Shown: positions 16,239-31,633, counted from the first letter of the stretch. The stretch: 64,000 nucleotides of DNA from Pseudomonadota bacterium (GCA_018240785.1 JAFEFC010000021.1:62001-126000), one strand, 5' to 3'. Made by a program: numbers and translations. Notes: generated by a model from the letters alone, not told the origin.

Positions 16239-18443
16239 ATGGAAATTAAGGTCAATTTTCTCGACAAGCTTCGTCTTGAAGCCAAGTTCGACGACTTCAC
16301 GGTGGTGGCCGATCAGCCCATCCGCTACAAGGGCGATGGCTCGGCGCCGGGCCCGTTCGATTACTTCCTGGCGTCGTCTGCCTTGTGTGCGGCGTATTTC
16401 GTGAAGTTGTATTGCGAGACGCGCAATATCCCGACCGACAACATCCGCCTGTCGCAGAACAACATCGTTGATCCGGAGAATCGCTACAAGCAGACCTTCA
16501 AGATCCAGGTCGAGTTGCCGGAAGACATCTCCGCGGCTGACCGTCAGGGCATTTTGCGTTCCATCGAGCGGTGCACGGTCAAGAAGGTGGTGCAGACCGG
16601 GCCCGAGTTCGTCATCGAGGTGGTGGAGAATCTGGATGCGGATGCTCAGGCCCTGCTGACGCTGAATCCTGAGTCTGAAGCCCGCACCTATATCGTCGGG
16701 AAGGATCTGCCACTGGAGCAGACCATCGCCAATATGTCGCAGGTGCTGGCGAACCTGGGCATCAAGATCGAGATAGCGTCGTGGCGCAATCTTGTTCCCA
16801 ACGTGTGGTCACTGCATATCCGCGACGCGCACTCGCCGATGTGTTTTACCAATGGCAAGGGCGCAAGCAAGGAAAGCGCGCTGGCGTCGGCGTTGGGTGA
16901 ATTCATCGAGCGCACGAGCTGCAATCATTTCTACAACGACCAGTTCTGGGGGGAGGAGATCGCCAACGCGCCGTTCGTGCACTATCCGAACGAGCGCTGG
17001 TTCAAACTCGGCCCGGATGATTCCTTGCCCGTCGAGATTCTCGACGACTATTGCCTGGGGATCTACGACCCGGATGGTGAGCTGCGTGGCTCGCATTTGT
17101 ACGACACGAATTCCGGCAATGTGGAGCGCGGCATCTGTTCATTGCCGTATGTCCGTCAGTCCGACGGCGCGGTGGTTTATTTTCCGTCCAATCTGATCGA
17201 CAACCTGTTCCTCAGCAACGGCATGAGTGCCGGCAACACGCTGGCCGAGGCAAAGGTGCAATGCCTGTCGGAGATCTTCGAGCGGGCGGTGAAACGCGAG
17301 ATTCTGGAAGGCGAGCTCGCGCTGCCCGATGTGCCGCAGGAGGTGCTGGCGAAGTATCCGGGGATTCTGGCCGGCATCGAAGAGCTGGAAAGGCAGGGTT
17401 TTCCGGTGCTGGTGAAGGATGCGTCGCTGGGCGGGCAGTTTCCGGTGATGTGCGTCACCTTGATGAACCCGCGCACGGGCGGTGTGTTCGCCTCGTTCGG
17501 CGCGCACCCGAGCCTGGAAGTCGCGCTCGAACGCAGTCTGACCGAGTTGCTGCAGGGGCGCAGTTTTGAAGGCTTGAACGATCTGCCACCGCCCACCTTT
17601 GAAAGTAACGCCGTCACCGAGCCCAACAACTTCGTCGAACACTTCATCGACTCCAGCGGTGTGGTGTCGTGGCGCTTCTTCAGTGCCAAGTCCGATTTCG
17701 ATTTCGTCGAGTGGGACTTTTCCGGCCACGGTGAAAACTCCAACGCCGACGAAGCCGCGACCCTGCTCGGCATCCTCGAGGACATGGGCAAGGAAGTATA
17801 TATGGCGGTGTACGACCAGCTCGGCGCCACGGCCTGCCGCATCCTGGTGCCGGGATATTCCGACGTCTATCCGGTGGAAGATCTGATCTGGGACAACACC
17901 AACAAGGCGCTGCTGTTCCGTGACGATATCCTGAACCTGCACCGCCTCGACGATGCAGGTCTGGAAGCGCTCCTTGAGCGTCTGGAAGAGAGCGAGCTCG
18001 ATGATTACATCGACATCATTACCTTGATCGGCATCGAGTTCGACGAGAATACGGTGTGGGGGCAGTTGACGATTCTCGAGTTGAAGCTGCTGATCAATCT
18101 CGCCCTCAAGCAGTTCGAGGCGGCGAAGGAGCGGGTGGAGGCTTTCCTGCAATACAACGAGAACACGGTGGAGCGCGTCCTGTTCTACCAGGCCTTGAAC
18201 GTGGTGCTGGAAGTGCTGCTGGACGATGAACTGGAACTCGACGACTACGAGGTCAATTTCCGCCGGATGTTCGGTAATCCGCGGATGGACGCGGTGTTGG
18301 GGTCGGTGGACGGCAGCGTGCGTTTCTTCGGCCTGACGCCGACGAGCATGAAGCTGGAAGGGCTCGACAGGCACCAGCGGCTGATGGACAGCTACAAGAA
18401 GCTGCACGCGGCGCGCGCCAAGGCGGCGGCTCTGTCCGCTTAG
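16239..18443 (+). CDS. OsmC domain / YcaO domain fusion protein
   Basis: Residues about 1-140 are OsmC-like, with the two cysteines expected of that fold (SALCAAYF and IERCTVKK). Residues about 150-550 are a YcaO domain with the ATP-binding architecture (ASKESALASALGEFIER, EAKVQCLSEIFERAVKREI), and the C-terminal 180 residues are an acidic helical extension like that of E. coli YcaO. YcaO proteins activate amide backbones with ATP. The E. coli protein is linked to RimO-dependent methylthiolation of ribosomal protein S12. The natural OsmC fusion is a known family whose redox role is not established. It is monocistronic, converging with the YkgJ gene. Confidence 0.88.
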   Translation: MEIKVNFLDKLRLEAKFDDFTVVADQPIRYKGDGSAPGPFDYFLASSALCAAYFVKLYCETRNIPTDNIRLSQNNIVDPENRYKQTFKIQVELPEDISAADRQGILRSIERCTVKKVVQTGPEFVIEVVENLDADAQALLTLNPESEARTYIVGKDLPLEQTIANMSQVLANLGIKIEIASWRNLVPNVWSLHIRDAHSPMCFTNGKGASKESALASALGEFIERTSCNHFYNDQFWGEEIANAPFVHYPNERWFKLGPDDSLPVEILDDYCLGIYDPDGELRGSHLYDTNSGNVERGICSLPYVRQSDGAVVYFPSNLIDNLFLSNGMSAGNTLAEAKVQCLSEIFERAVKREILEGELALPDVPQEVLAKYPGILAGIEELERQGFPVLVKDASLGGQFPVMCVTLMNPRTGGVFASFGAHPSLEVALERSLTELLQGRSFEGLNDLPPPTFESNAVTEPNNFVEHFIDSSGVVSWRFFSAKSDFDFVEWDFSGHGENSNADEAATLLGILEDMGKEVYMAVYDQLGATACRILVPGYSDVYPVEDLIWDNTNKALLFRDDILNLHRLDDAGLEALLERLEESELDDYIDIITLIGIEFDENTVWGQLTILELKLLINLALKQFEAAKERVEAFLQYNENTVERVLFYQALNVVLEVLLDDELELDDYEVNFRRMFGNPRMDAVLGSVDGSVRFFGLTPTSMKLEGLDRHQRLMDSYKKLHAARAKAAALSA

Positions 18444-18522
18444 GTGAAGGCGTCGCTCCTTCGGCAACCGCAAGGCTGACCGGGTGGCGCCGCATGTGCG
18501 CGGCTAACGCCAGGTTCGACGC

Positions 18523-19080
18523 CTATTCGGCTTGTAGCTTGATGTCGTCCGCGAACCATTCCGTCAGCGGCCGCGCCTCGCCGAGCGTGCCGAGCGCGTG
18601 GTCTACCGCGTCGTGATTGCCCCACACCACGTCGGCAAGTTCGCCGCCCCCGACGCGCGCCTCGATGTCGCCGCAATAGAGCCCGAGTTCGCGCTGCACG
18701 TAGAAGCCGTAGGTGCGGCAGGCCACCGGGCGCTGGGCATAGACCGGGCAGGCGCCTTCCATTTCGTCCAGCATCGGGCAGACGATCGGACGTGATTGCG
18801 CGGCGGCAAGCCGGGCGACCTTGCCGCGGATCTCTTCCAGCCGCTGAGGCGGCAGGGCGGCGAGGCCTTCCTTGAGCAGCGCCCATTCCGCCGCTGTCAG
18901 CCGTGGAATATCGGCCAGTTGGCGGCAGCAGGTGGCGCAGCCGCGCGCGCACTGCCAGTCGGGGTGCGCTTCACGGATGGTGGCGACACGGGTGTCGATG
19001 TCGGCGTGCAGGCGAAGGAGCGGGGCCGGGGTGGCGTCGCGCATCCGGGGTGGAACGTCGTCTTGAGGGAAGGGCTTCAT
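18523..19080 (-). CDS. YkgJ family cysteine-cluster protein
   Basis: 185-residue protein with the CxxxCxxCC cluster (CARGCATCCRQL) and further cysteines in CPMLDEMEGACPVYAQRPVA and RTYGF contexts, as in the YkgJ/UPF0153 Fe-S or zinc-binding family of unknown reaction. It is the last gene of the minus-strand glycogen operon, 25 bp after the glgP stop, which may only reflect read-through. Confidence 0.82.
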   Translation of the reverse strand: MKPFPQDDVPPRMRDATPAPLLRLHADIDTRVATIREAHPDWQCARGCATCCRQLADIPRLTAAEWALLKEGLAALPPQRLEEIRGKVARLAAAQSRPIVCPMLDEMEGACPVYAQRPVACRTYGFYVQRELGLYCGDIEARVGGGELADVVWGNHDAVDHALGTLGEARPLTEWFADDIKLQAE

Positions 19081-19104
19081 GTTGCGGCGGGCTCGGTTCA
19101 GGCT

Positions 19105-21576
19105 TCAGGTCATGCTCACCGGCGGCGTGTGCCAGATCGTGCTGGCGTACTCGGCGATGGTGCGGTCCGACGAGAACGCGCCCATGCCGGCCACGTTGAG
19201 CAGCGCGCGCCGGCTCCAGTCCTCGGCGTCGCGGAAGGCGGCATCGACCCTTTGCTGGGCCGCGACATAGCTGGCGTAGTCGGCCAGCAGCAGGTAGTGG
19301 TCGCCCCAGTTCACCAGGACGTCGAACACCTGCTGGTAGCGACCAGGATCGCCGGGGCTGAAGACGCCGTCGCGGATGGCGTCCAGCGCCGCCTTCAGCG
19401 CCGGGTCGCTGTCGTAGTAGCTGCGCGGCGGGTAGCCGCGTGCGCGGATGTCGGCGACCTCGTCGGTGGTGTGGCCGAAGATGAAGATGTTGTCCGCGCC
19501 GACCTGCTCGCGAATCTCGACGTTGGCGCCGTCGAGCGTGCCGATGGTGAGTGCGCCGTTCAAAGCCAGCTTCATGTTGCCGGTGCCCGAGGCCTCGGTG
19601 CCGGCGGTCGAGATCTGCTCGGAGAGGTCGGCCGCGGGGATGATCCGTTCCGCCAGGCTGACGCGGTAGTTGGGCAGGAACACCACCTTCAGGCGGTCGC
19701 CGATGCGCGGATCGTTGTTGATCGTGGTGGCGACGTCGTTGATCAGGTGTATCACCAGCTTGGCGAACTGGTAGGCCGAGGCCGACTTGCCGGCGAAGAT
19801 CACCACGCGCGGCACCCAGTCCGCGGCGGGGCGGGCGAGGATGGCCTGATAGCGGGTGACGACGTGCAGCACGTTGAGCAACTGGCGCTTGTATTCGTGC
19901 ATGCGCTTCACATGCACGTCGAACAGCGCGTCGGGATTCAGCTCGATGCACAGGCGCTCGCTCACGTAGCGGGCGAGGCCTTCCTTGTTCTGGCGCTTCA
20001 CCGCACGGAAGCGCTGCATGAAGCCGGCGTCGTGCTGGTATTCGCGCAGCGCCGCAAGCTGGTCGAGGTCGCGGCGCCAGGTCGGACCCAGGCGTTCGTC
20101 GATCAGCGCGGCGAGGCCGGGGTTGGCCTGGGCCAGCCAGCGCCGCGGCGTGACGCCGTTGGTCTTGTTGTTGAAGCGCTCGGGCCACAGGCGCGCGAAG
20201 TCGGCGAAGATCGACTCCTTCATCAGGTTCGAGTGCAGCGCCGACACGCCATTCACCGAGTGCGAGGCGACCACCGCCAGGTAGGCCATGCGCACGCGGC
20301 GCTCGCCGTGCTCGTCGACCAGCGACAGCCGGCGCATCAGCTCGATGTCGTGGCCGTGGGCGGCGGTGACGCTGGTGAGGAAGTCGGCGTTGATGTCGAA
20401 GATGATGCGCAGGTGGCGCGGCAGCACGCGGCCGAGCATGTCCACCGGCCAGGTCTCGAGCGCCTCGTGCATCAGCGTGTGGTTGGTGTAGGAGAACACC
20501 TTCTGGCACAGCGCCCAGGCGCGCTTCCAGGGCACGCCGTGCTCGTCGACCAGCAGGCGCATCAGCTCCGGAATGGCCAGCACCGGATGGGTGTCGTTGA
20601 GGTGCAGGCTCACCCTGTCCGGCAGGGCGTCGAAGCTGTCGTGGTTGAAGAGGTAGCGGCGCACGATGTCCTGCAGGCTGGCCGACACGAAGAAGTATTC
20701 CTGGCGCAGGCGCAGCTCGCGGCCCGACAGCGTGGAATCGTCCGGGTACAGCACGCGCGACACGTTCTCGGAGTGGTTCTTGCCTTCCACTGCGCCGAAG
20801 TAGTTGCCGCGGTTGAAGGCCGAGAGGTCCATCTCCTCGGTGGCTTTCGCCGACCACAGGCGCAGCGTGTTGACGACCTCGGTGCCGTAGCCGGGAATCA
20901 TCTGGTCGTAGGCCATCGCCAGCACGTCGTCGGTGCCGACCCAGCGCACCTCGTCGCCGTGCTCCTCGAGGTGGCCGCCGTAGCGCACCAGCACGCGGAT
21001 CTCGGGGCGCTGGAATTCCCACGGGTTGCCGTGGGTCAGCCAGTAGTCGGGAACCTCAACCTGCCGGCCGTCGATGATGCGCTGGCGGAACATGCCGTAG
21101 TCGTAGCGGATGCCGTAGCCCATGCCGGCGATGTCGAGCGTCGCCATCGAGTCGAGGAAGCACGCCGCCAGCCGGCCGAGGCCGCCGTTGCCCAGCGCGG
21201 CGTCGGGTTCGAGCTCGAGCAGCGCGTCGGGGTCGACGTCGAGCTCGCGCAGCGCCTGGCGCACGATCGGCATCAGGTCGGCGGCCAGCATCGCGTTGGT
21301 GAAGGTGCGGCCGATCAGGAACTCCATCGACAGGTAGTACACCCGCTTCACGTCCTGCTCGTAGCAGGCGCGGATGGTCTTCATCCAGCGCTCCACCAGA
21401 TGGTCGCGCACCGCGTAGGAGACGGCGTGCAGCCAGTCCTCGGTACGCGCGGACTCCGGATTCTTGGCGATCTGGTACATCAGCTTGTTCGAGATCGCGC
21501 GCTTGAACGCGGCGACGTCGCGCGACAGGTGGTCGTAGTGGTGCTCGAACTGCTGCAGATCCATGGGCGGGTTCAC
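19105..21576 (-). CDS. glgP: Glycogen/alpha-glucan phosphorylase
   Basis: The 823-residue enzyme releases glucose-1-phosphate from alpha-1,4-glucans using pyridoxal phosphate. The PLP-binding block [15 protein letters not shown] is intact (Lys669), and [19 protein letters not shown] and [12 protein letters not shown] are typical of GT35. Length matches bacterial GlgP. It is the breakdown arm of an operon that otherwise encodes synthesis, 71 bp downstream of glgA. Confidence 0.95.
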   Translation of the reverse strand: MNPPMDLQQFEHHYDHLSRDVAAFKRAISNKLMYQIAKNPESARTEDWLHAVSYAVRDHLVERWMKTIRACYEQDVKRVYYLSMEFLIGRTFTNAMLAADLMPIVRQALRELDVDPDALLELEPDAALGNGGLGRLAACFLDSMATLDIAGMGYGIRYDYGMFRQRIIDGRQVEVPDYWLTHGNPWEFQRPEIRVLVRYGGHLEEHGDEVRWVGTDDVLAMAYDQMIPGYGTEVVNTLRLWSAKATEEMDLSAFNRGNYFGAVEGKNHSENVSRVLYPDDSTLSGRELRLRQEYFFVSASLQDIVRRYLFNHDSFDALPDRVSLHLNDTHPVLAIPELMRLLVDEHGVPWKRAWALCQKVFSYTNHTLMHEALETWPVDMLGRVLPRHLRIIFDINADFLTSVTAAHGHDIELMRRLSLVDEHGERRVRMAYLAVVASHSVNGVSALHSNLMKESIFADFARLWPERFNNKTNGVTPRRWLAQANPGLAALIDERLGPTWRRDLDQLAALREYQHDAGFMQRFRAVKRQNKEGLARYVSERLCIELNPDALFDVHVKRMHEYKRQLLNVLHVVTRYQAILARPAADWVPRVVIFAGKSASAYQFAKLVIHLINDVATTINNDPRIGDRLKVVFLPNYRVSLAERIIPAADLSEQISTAGTEASGTGNMKLALNGALTIGTLDGANVEIREQVGADNIFIFGHTTDEVADIRARGYPPRSYYDSDPALKAALDAIRDGVFSPGDPGRYQQVFDVLVNWGDHYLLLADYASYVAAQQRVDAAFRDAEDWSRRALLNVAGMGAFSSDRTIAEYASTIWHTPPVSMT

Positions 21577-21647
21577 GATGCGAAGGCCGGTGGTCGAAGG
21601 AGTTGGGAAGGAGAGGGAAGTCGGTGCGGGCGCGGGGCGACGACGGG

Positions 21648-23108
21648 TCAGCCGCCGACCTGCCGGTAGAGTGCCAGATAGCGCGCGGCGGCGACATCCC
21701 AGCCGTAGGGCTGCGCCATCGCGCGCTGCTGCACCTGACGCCAGTCGCCCGCGCGGCGGTACAGCGCCAGGGCCCGTTCCGCAGCCTGCAGCAGGCCGGC
21801 GGCGGAGAAGTCGTCGAAGACGAAGCCGGTGGCATCGGTGTCCAGCGTCTCGAGCCGGGTATCGGCCACGGTGTCGGCCAGGCCGCCGACCCGGCGCACC
21901 AGCGGCAGCGTGCCGTACTTGAGGCCGTAGAGCTGGGTGAGGCCGCAGGGTTCGTAACGCGACGGCACCATGATCACGTCGCTACCGGCGATCAGGCGAT
22001 GGGCGAAGGCTTCGTCGTAGCCCAGCCTGACCGCGACCGAATCCGGGCTGGCTTCCGCGGCGGCGCGGAAGGCGGCCTCGAGGCCTGCGTCGCCGCTGCC
22101 CAGGAGGGCGAATTGCGCGCCGCTGGCGACGAGTTCCGGCAGCGCCTGCAACACCAGGTGCAGGCCCTTCTGCTCGGTGAGCCGGCTCACCACGCAGAAG
22201 ATCGGCGACGCGGCGGCGACCTGCAGGCCCAGCTCGCGCTGCAGTGCGGCCTTGCAGCCGGCCTTGGTCTCGAGGCGGGTGGCGTCGTAGCGGGCGGCCA
22301 GCAGGCGGTCGGTGGCCGGGTTCCAGACCGCGTCATCGACGCCGTTCAGGATGCCGGACAGGTCCTGCGCGCGGCCGCGCAACAGGCCGTCGAGTCCGCA
22401 GCCCTGTTCGGGTTGCTGGATCTCGCGCGCGTAGCTGGGGCTGACAGTGGTTATGCGGTCGGCGTAGTACAGGCCGGCCTTCATGAAGTTCACCTGGCCG
22501 TGGAATTCCACGCCGTGCATGGCGAAATAATGCGCCGGCAGGCTGAGCTCGGCGAAATGGCGGGCGTCGAACAGGCCCTGGTAGGCGAGGTTGTGCACCG
22601 TGTAGATGCTGCCTGTCGGCTTCCGTCCGCTGGCTTCGGCAGCCGCGCGCAGGTAGGCCGGCGCGAGCGCCGCATGCCAGTCGTGCGCATGCACCACCTG
22701 CGGCGTCCAGGCAGCATCCCGGCCCTCGGCCAGGGCGGCGGCGGTCCAGCCCAGCAGCGCGAAGCGCAGGTGGTTGTCGGCGTAGGGCTGGTGCTGCGCG
22801 TCGGCATAGGGGCCGCCGCTGCGGTGGTAGCAGGCGGGCGCGTCGATCACGTAGGCATCGACGTCGCAGACCGGCAGATGGCCGCGCAGCAGGCGGGCGC
22901 CGCCGGGTGCCAATGCCGCGGGAGGCGACAGCTTCGCCACTTCCTCCGCGCTCTGCAGCCCGTCGAGGATGGGCGGGAAACCGGGCAGCAGCACGCGCAC
23001 GTCGGCGCCCAGCGCGCGCAAGGCGGGGGGCAGGGCGCCGGCCACGTCGGCCAGGCCGCCCGTCTTCAGCAGCGGAAAGATCTCGGCACAGGCCTGCAGC
23101 ACGCGCAT
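21648..23108 (-). CDS. glgA: Glycogen synthase (ADP-glucose)
   Basis: GT5 glycosyltransferase that transfers glucose from ADP-glucose to glycogen. The KTGGLADV motif at residue about 15 binds ADP-glucose, and the C-terminal [18 protein letters not shown] block is the usual catalytic region. I chose ATG 23108 ([18 protein letters not shown]). An alternative GTG at 23123 overlaps the glgC stop (GTGA) and would add five residues, either being compatible with coupling. Confidence 0.93.
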   Translation of the reverse strand: MRVLQACAEIFPLLKTGGLADVAGALPPALRALGADVRVLLPGFPPILDGLQSAEEVAKLSPPAALAPGGARLLRGHLPVCDVDAYVIDAPACYHRSGGPYADAQHQPYADNHLRFALLGWTAAALAEGRDAAWTPQVVHAHDWHAALAPAYLRAAAEASGRKPTGSIYTVHNLAYQGLFDARHFAELSLPAHYFAMHGVEFHGQVNFMKAGLYYADRITTVSPSYAREIQQPEQGCGLDGLLRGRAQDLSGILNGVDDAVWNPATDRLLAARYDATRLETKAGCKAALQRELGLQVAAASPIFCVVSRLTEQKGLHLVLQALPELVASGAQFALLGSGDAGLEAAFRAAAEASPDSVAVRLGYDEAFAHRLIAGSDVIMVPSRYEPCGLTQLYGLKYGTLPLVRRVGGLADTVADTRLETLDTDATGFVFDDFSAAGLLQAAERALALYRRAGDWRQVQQRAMAQPYGWDVAAARYLALYRQVGG

Positions 23109-23119
23109 GGTCGCCGTCC

Positions 23120-24394
23120 TCACAGTGCATCCAGCATCTGCTGGGTCACGAGCACGACGCCGCCTTCGGTGCGATGGAAGCGCTGCGCGTCGAGCGCCGC
23201 GTCCTCGCCGATCACCAGGCCATCGGGGATCTTGCAGCCGCGGTCGATCACCACCCGGCTGAGCCGGCAGTGGCGGTTGATCTGCACGTCGGGCAGCACC
23301 ACCGCCTGGTCGATCTCGCAGAAGGAGCGCACCAGGATGTTGGAGAACAGCACCGAGTTGCGCACCACCGAGCCCGACACGATGCAGCCGGCCGACACCA
23401 GCGAGTTGATCGCCTCGCCGCGGCGCCCCTCCTGGTCATGCACGAACTTGGCAGGTGGCAGTTGCTCCTGATAGGTCCAGATCGGCCACTCCTTGTCGTA
23501 CATGTTCAAGGCCGGCGTGGTCGAGGCCAGATCGAGGTTGGCCGCCCAGTAGGCATCCACCGTGCCGACGTCGCGCCAGTAGGGGCCGGAGAAAGGCGGC
23601 GTGGCGATGGCCGACATCGAGAAGGGGTGCGCCTGCGCCTGATGCTCGGCCACCGCGCGCGGGATGATGTCCTTGCCGAAGTCGTGGCTGGAGTCGGGGT
23701 CGCGCGCGTCGTCCTCGAGAAGCCGGTACAGGTAGTCGGCAGTGAAGACGTAGATGCCCATGCTGGCCAGCGACATCTCCGGGTTGCCCGGCATCGGCGG
23801 CGGGTCGGCTGGCTTCTCGATGAAGCCGGTGATGTGGCGCTGCGCGTCGATCGCCATCACGCCAAAGGCGCTGGCTTCGCTGCGCGTCACCTCGATGCAG
23901 CCCACCGTGACGTTGCGGCCGCTGGCGACATGGTCGGCGAGCATGATCAGGTAATCCATCTTGTACACATGGTCGCCAGCCAGGATCAGGATGTACTCGG
24001 GCGGCCGCGGGTTGGTGCGGATGATGTCGAGGTTCTGGAAGATGGCATCCGCCGTGCCCTGGTACCAGTGCTCCTCGTCAATGCGCTGCTGTGCCGGAAG
24101 CAGGTCGAGGAACTCGTTCATCTCGTTGCGCAGGAAGCTCCAGCCGCGCTGCAGGTGACGCAGCAGCGAGTGGCTCTTGTACTGGGTGATGACGCCCATG
24201 CGGCGGATGCCCGAGTTCAGGCAGTTGGACAGCGCGAAGTCGATGATGCGGAACTTGCCGCCGAAATGAACCGCCGGCTTGGCACGGACGTTGGTGAGGT
24301 CGCGCAGCCGCGAGCCGCGACCGCCGGCCAGCACGAGTGCGATCGAGCGTCGTGCCAGGGCGCGGCCGTCTGCACTGTTGCCGTTGATGTGCAT
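23120..24394 (-). CDS. glgC: Glucose-1-phosphate adenylyltransferase
   Basis: Produces ADP-glucose, the committed step of glycogen synthesis. It contains the nucleotide-binding [28 protein letters not shown] and the sugar-phosphate region FIEKPADPP, plus the left-handed beta-helix C-terminus. The 424 residues match E. coli-type GlgC. It lies 56 bp after pgm and overlaps the possible glgA GTG start. Confidence 0.95.
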   Translation of the reverse strand: MHINGNSADGRALARRSIALVLAGGRGSRLRDLTNVRAKPAVHFGGKFRIIDFALSNCLNSGIRRMGVITQYKSHSLLRHLQRGWSFLRNEMNEFLDLLPAQQRIDEEHWYQGTADAIFQNLDIIRTNPRPPEYILILAGDHVYKMDYLIMLADHVASGRNVTVGCIEVTRSEASAFGVMAIDAQRHITGFIEKPADPPPMPGNPEMSLASMGIYVFTADYLYRLLEDDARDPDSSHDFGKDIIPRAVAEHQAQAHPFSMSAIATPPFSGPYWRDVGTVDAYWAANLDLASTTPALNMYDKEWPIWTYQEQLPPAKFVHDQEGRRGEAINSLVSAGCIVSGSVVRNSVLFSNILVRSFCEIDQAVVLPDVQINRHCRLSRVVIDRGCKIPDGLVIGEDAALDAQRFHRTEGGVVLVTQQMLDAL

Positions 24395-24450
24395 GAGTTT
24401 CTCCCTATCCAGATCCTGTGCGCGGTGCTTGGGCTGCGGGCTGGCCCGCT

Positions 24451-28326
<3,876 letters not shown>

Positions 28327-28334
<8 letters not shown>

Positions 28335-30567
28335 CGCATACCAGCATCAGGGTCGCAAGCGGCGGCAGCGTCAACGCCACCGACTGCGCGCGGCCGTGCC
28401 AGGCGACAGGCTCGCTGGCGAGCGGCGCGTTGCTCACGCCCGAGCCGCCGTAGATGGTGGCGTCGGTGTTGATGATCTCGCGCCACAGGCCGCCCTGCGG
28501 CACACCGATGCGCCAGCCTGCGCGTACCACCGGTGTCAGGTTGCAGACCACCACCACCGCGCGCCCTGCGGCGTCGCGGCGCTCGAAGGCGATGATCGAA
28601 TGCGCGGCATCGTCATGGCTGATCCACGCGAAGCCCTCGGCCGAGACGTCGAGCTGGTGCAGCGCCGGATAGTGGCGCATCACCGCGTTGAGATCGCGCA
28701 CCAGGCGCTGCACGCCCGCATGCGGCGCCTGGTCGAGCAGATGCCAGGGCAGGGCCGCATCCGCGTTCCATTCGTCCCACGGCGCGAACTCGCAACCCAT
28801 GAACAGCAGCTTCTTGCCCGGATGCCCCCACATGTAGCCGTAGTACGCGCGCAGGTTGGCGAAGCGCTGCCAGTCGTCGCCCGGCATCTTGCGCAGCAGC
28901 GAGCCCTTGCCGTGCACCACCTCGTCGTGCGACAGCGGCAGCACGAAGTTCTCGCTGAAGGCATACATCAGCGAGAAGCGGATCTGGTCGTGGTGGTGCT
29001 TGCGATGTACCGGGTCTCGCGCGAAATAGGCCAGCGTGTCGTTCATCCAGCCCATGTTCCACTTGTAGTGGAAGCCCAGTCCTCCCCCCCGCAGGTCGGG
29101 CGCGGGCGGGCGGGTGACCTGCGGGAAGGCGGTCGATTCCTCGGCGAAGGTGATCGCCTCCGGACGCTGGGTGCCGACGATGTGGTTCATGCGGCGCAGG
29201 AACTCGATCGCCTCCAGGTTCTCGCGACCGCCCTCGCGGTTCGGGATCCATTCGCCCGCCTTGCGGCTGTAGTCGCGATACAGCATCGAGGCCACCGCGT
29301 CCACGCGCAGGCCGTCGATGCCGAAGCGCTCGATCCAGTAAAGCGCGTTGCCGATCAGGTAGTTGCGCACCTCGGCGCGGCCGTAGTTGTAGATCAGCGT
29401 GTTCCAGTCGCGATGGAAGCCTTCGCGCGGGTCGGCGTGCTCGTACAGGTGCGTGCCGTCGAAGCGGGCGAGGCCGTGCGCGTCGGTGGGGAAGTGGGCC
29501 GGCACCCAGTCGAGGATCACGCCCAGCCCGGCAGCACGCGCGGCCTCGACGAAGGCGCGGAATTCCGCCGGGGTGCCGAAGCGCGAGGTGGGCGCGTACA
29601 GCCCGGTGGGCTGGTAGCCCCAGGAGCCGTCGAACGGGTGCTCGTGCACCGGCATCAGCTCGATATGGGTGAACCCGAGGTCGCGCACATAGGGCAGGAG
29701 CTGCTCGGCCAGCTCGCGATAGCCGAGCCATTCCCCGTGCGCGTTGCGTCGCCACGAGCCCGGATGCACCTCGTAGATGCTGATCGGCGCGTCGAGCGCA
29801 TTGGCCCGCCTGCGCGCGTCGTCGCTCGCCAGGCCGGGCAGCAGGCGCTGCACCACCGACGCGGTCTGTGGCCGCATCTCGGCGCGGAAGGCGAAGGGGT
29901 CGGACTTGATGCGTACCTCTCCATCGCCGCCGAGGATCTCGAACTTGTACAGATCGCCTTCGCCCACCTGGGGCACGAAGAGCTCCCACACGCCGCATTC
30001 ATGGCGCAGCCGCATCGGATGGCGCCGGCCGTCCCAGTTGTTGAAGCCGCCCACCACGGCCACGCGGCGGGCCGCCGGCGCCCATACGGCGAAGCGCGTG
30101 CCGGCGACGCCGTCCACCACGTTGAGGTGCGCGCCCAGCCATTCATACGGGCGGTGGTGCGTGCCCTCGGCGAGCAGCCACACGTCCAGGTCATGGATCA
30201 GTGGCGGAAAGCGGTAGGGGTCGTCGATCTCCGAGGTGTGGCCGGCTGATCCGTCGGCCCCTGCCCATTCGACGCGCAGCCGGTACGCGAACGGCTTGCG
30301 GCGGCGCGGAATGACGGCGGTGAACAGCGCGCTGTCTGTCTGGCGCTGCAGACTTGCGACGCGTCGCGCATGCGAGTCCACCACCGCGACGCTGCGGGCC
30401 CCCGGCAGCAGCGCGCGGACGACGACGCCGTCCTGGGTGGAGTGCATGCCGAGCACCGCGAACGGGTCGCCGTGCGTGGCCTGCATGAGGGCATCGAGTG
30501 TCCCGGGATCGATCTGCCCGCCGGCGTCAAGGGGAGGGCACGAGGCCTCGGGAGGTGGCTTTGGCAT
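28327..30567 (-). CDS. glgB: 1,4-alpha-glucan branching enzyme
   Basis: GH13 branching enzyme with an N-terminal GlgB domain ([11 protein letters not shown]), CBM48 ([18 protein letters not shown]) and catalytic barrel: [17 protein letters not shown], the nucleophile in [18 protein letters not shown], the acid in FAEESTAFP and the [12 protein letters not shown] motif. About 746 residues from ATG 30567; a TTG at 30618 would add 17 unlikely residues. It is the first gene of the glg operon and is divergent from pgsA, with about 300 bp between starts. Confidence 0.94.
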
Positions 30568-30822
30568 ATTGGGGCACCGCTTGAGCGATGGATCAGGGGT
30601 GCAGATTCCGGGAGGCAATGTCAGGAGACGTGAGACGTGGTGGTTGCATCTGGCATCGGTTCCAATGTTCGCGCAAATCCGCCTCGATGTGGGGTCTATC
30701 GCTTGTGCAGGCGTGGATTATTCGCGTCCGCAAGTGCGAAGCCCGTCTGCGCGTCGGCGTGCGGATGCGACCCGCGGCGCATCCTGCCCTCCTCGTGGGA
30801 GGATGCGGACCGTGGCCACTGA

Positions 30823-30828
30823 TATACT
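30823..30828 (+). promoter_or_regulatory. Possible -10 element for pgsA
   Basis: TATACT lies 38 bp upstream of the pgsA start. A matching -35 is not clear. The rest of the 300-bp glgB-pgsA intergenic region has no recognised gene. Confidence 0.3.
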
Positions 30829-30866
30829 GCGCGCCAAAACCCGGAAGAGAATCCGCGCTGCGCCGC

Positions 30867-31445
30867 ATGCCACTCAATATCCCCAATTCGCTGACCTGGG
30901 CGCGCATCGCGCTGATTCCGCTGTTCGTCGGCATCTTCTACCTGCCCGAAAGCTGGATGACGGTGAAGCATCGCAACGAGCTCGCGACTCTGTTCTTCGT
31001 CGTGGCGGCGGTCACCGACTGGTTCGACGGCTATCTCGCGCGGGCGCTGAAACAGACGTCGGCCTTCGGCGCCTTCCTCGATCCGGTGGCGGACAAGCTG
31101 ATGGTGGCGGCCGCGCTGATCGTGCTCGTCCAGCTTGCCCGTGTGGATGCCATCATCGCGGTGGTGATCATCGGCCGCGAGATCACGATTTCGGCGCTGC
31201 GCGAGTGGATGGCCAGGGTGGGGCGCTCGGCGAGCGTCGCCGTCGCCTACGTCGGCAAGCTCAAGACCGCTGCGCAGATGGCTGCCATTCCGCTGCTGCT
31301 GTTCGACGCGCCGGTGCTGTCGTTCGACGTGCGCCTGCTCGGCGGCATCCTGATCTACATCGCGGCCGCGCTCACGCTGTGGTCGATGGGCTACTACCTG
31401 CATCGCGCGCTGCCCTTGCTGACGCAGCACGATGCCGAGCAATGA
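30867..31445 (+). CDS. pgsA: CDP-diacylglycerol-glycerol-3-phosphate 3-phosphatidyltransferase
   Basis: Membrane enzyme that makes phosphatidylglycerol phosphate. The CDP-alcohol phosphatidyltransferase signature DG-x2-AR-x8-G-x3-D-x3-D is complete in DGYLARALKQTSAFGAFLDP followed by VADK. 192 residues with about five hydrophobic helices. ATG 30867 (MPLNIPNSLTWARI) is the family start; the open frame upstream is not conserved. Its position beside tRNA-Gly is common in betaproteobacteria. Confidence 0.94.
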   Translation: MPLNIPNSLTWARIALIPLFVGIFYLPESWMTVKHRNELATLFFVVAAVTDWFDGYLARALKQTSAFGAFLDPVADKLMVAAALIVLVQLARVDAIIAVVIIGREITISALREWMARVGRSASVAVAYVGKLKTAAQMAAIPLLLFDAPVLSFDVRLLGGILIYIAAALTLWSMGYYLHRALPLLTQHDAEQ

Positions 31446-31467
31446 TCGATCCGGAACGAATGCCGGG

Positions 31468-31495
31468 TTGACATGGATGCGTCGCTGTCTATAAT
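31468..31495 (+). promoter_or_regulatory. Sigma70 promoter of tRNA-Gly
   Basis: TTGACA at 31468-31473 and TATAAT at 31490-31495, both perfect consensus with a 16-bp spacer. They are placed so that transcription would begin a few bases before the tRNA at 31511. Confidence 0.8.
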
Positions 31496-31510
31496 TGCGG
31501 TCTTTCCCGA

Positions 31511-31586
31511 GCGGGAATAGCTCAGTTGGTAGAGCGCAACCTTGCCAAGGTTGAGGTCGCGAGTTCGAGACTCGTTTCCCGCTCCA
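31511..31586 (+). tRNA. tRNA-Gly (GCC anticodon)
   Basis: A 76-nt tRNA with acceptor stem GCGGGAA/TTCCCGC, D-loop AGCTCAGTTGGTAGAGC, anticodon loop CTTGCCAAG (GCC at 31544-31546), T-loop GTTCGAGAC and encoded CCA. Its 3' end is the insertion site of the downstream element and remains functional after insertion. Confidence 0.97.
31569..31586 (+). other. Probable attachment-site core (attL) at tRNA-Gly 3' end
   Basis: The last 18 bases of tRNA-Gly, GACTCGTTTCCCGCTCCA, correspond to the segment that ICEclc-type elements use as the recombination core. The integrase gene begins 227 bp downstream and points away from the tRNA. The matching copy (attR) should lie beyond the window. Confidence 0.65.
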
Positions 31587-31633
31587 GATAGTGATCTACA
31601 GACTTCTACTGACGTCTGTAAGTCGTTGAAAAG

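Noticed and set aside
18796-21669. A 957-residue plus-strand open frame opposite glgP and the YkgJ gene
   Set aside because: It lies antisense to two conserved genes; its His/Val/Gly/Arg-rich composition is that of a reversed coding strand.
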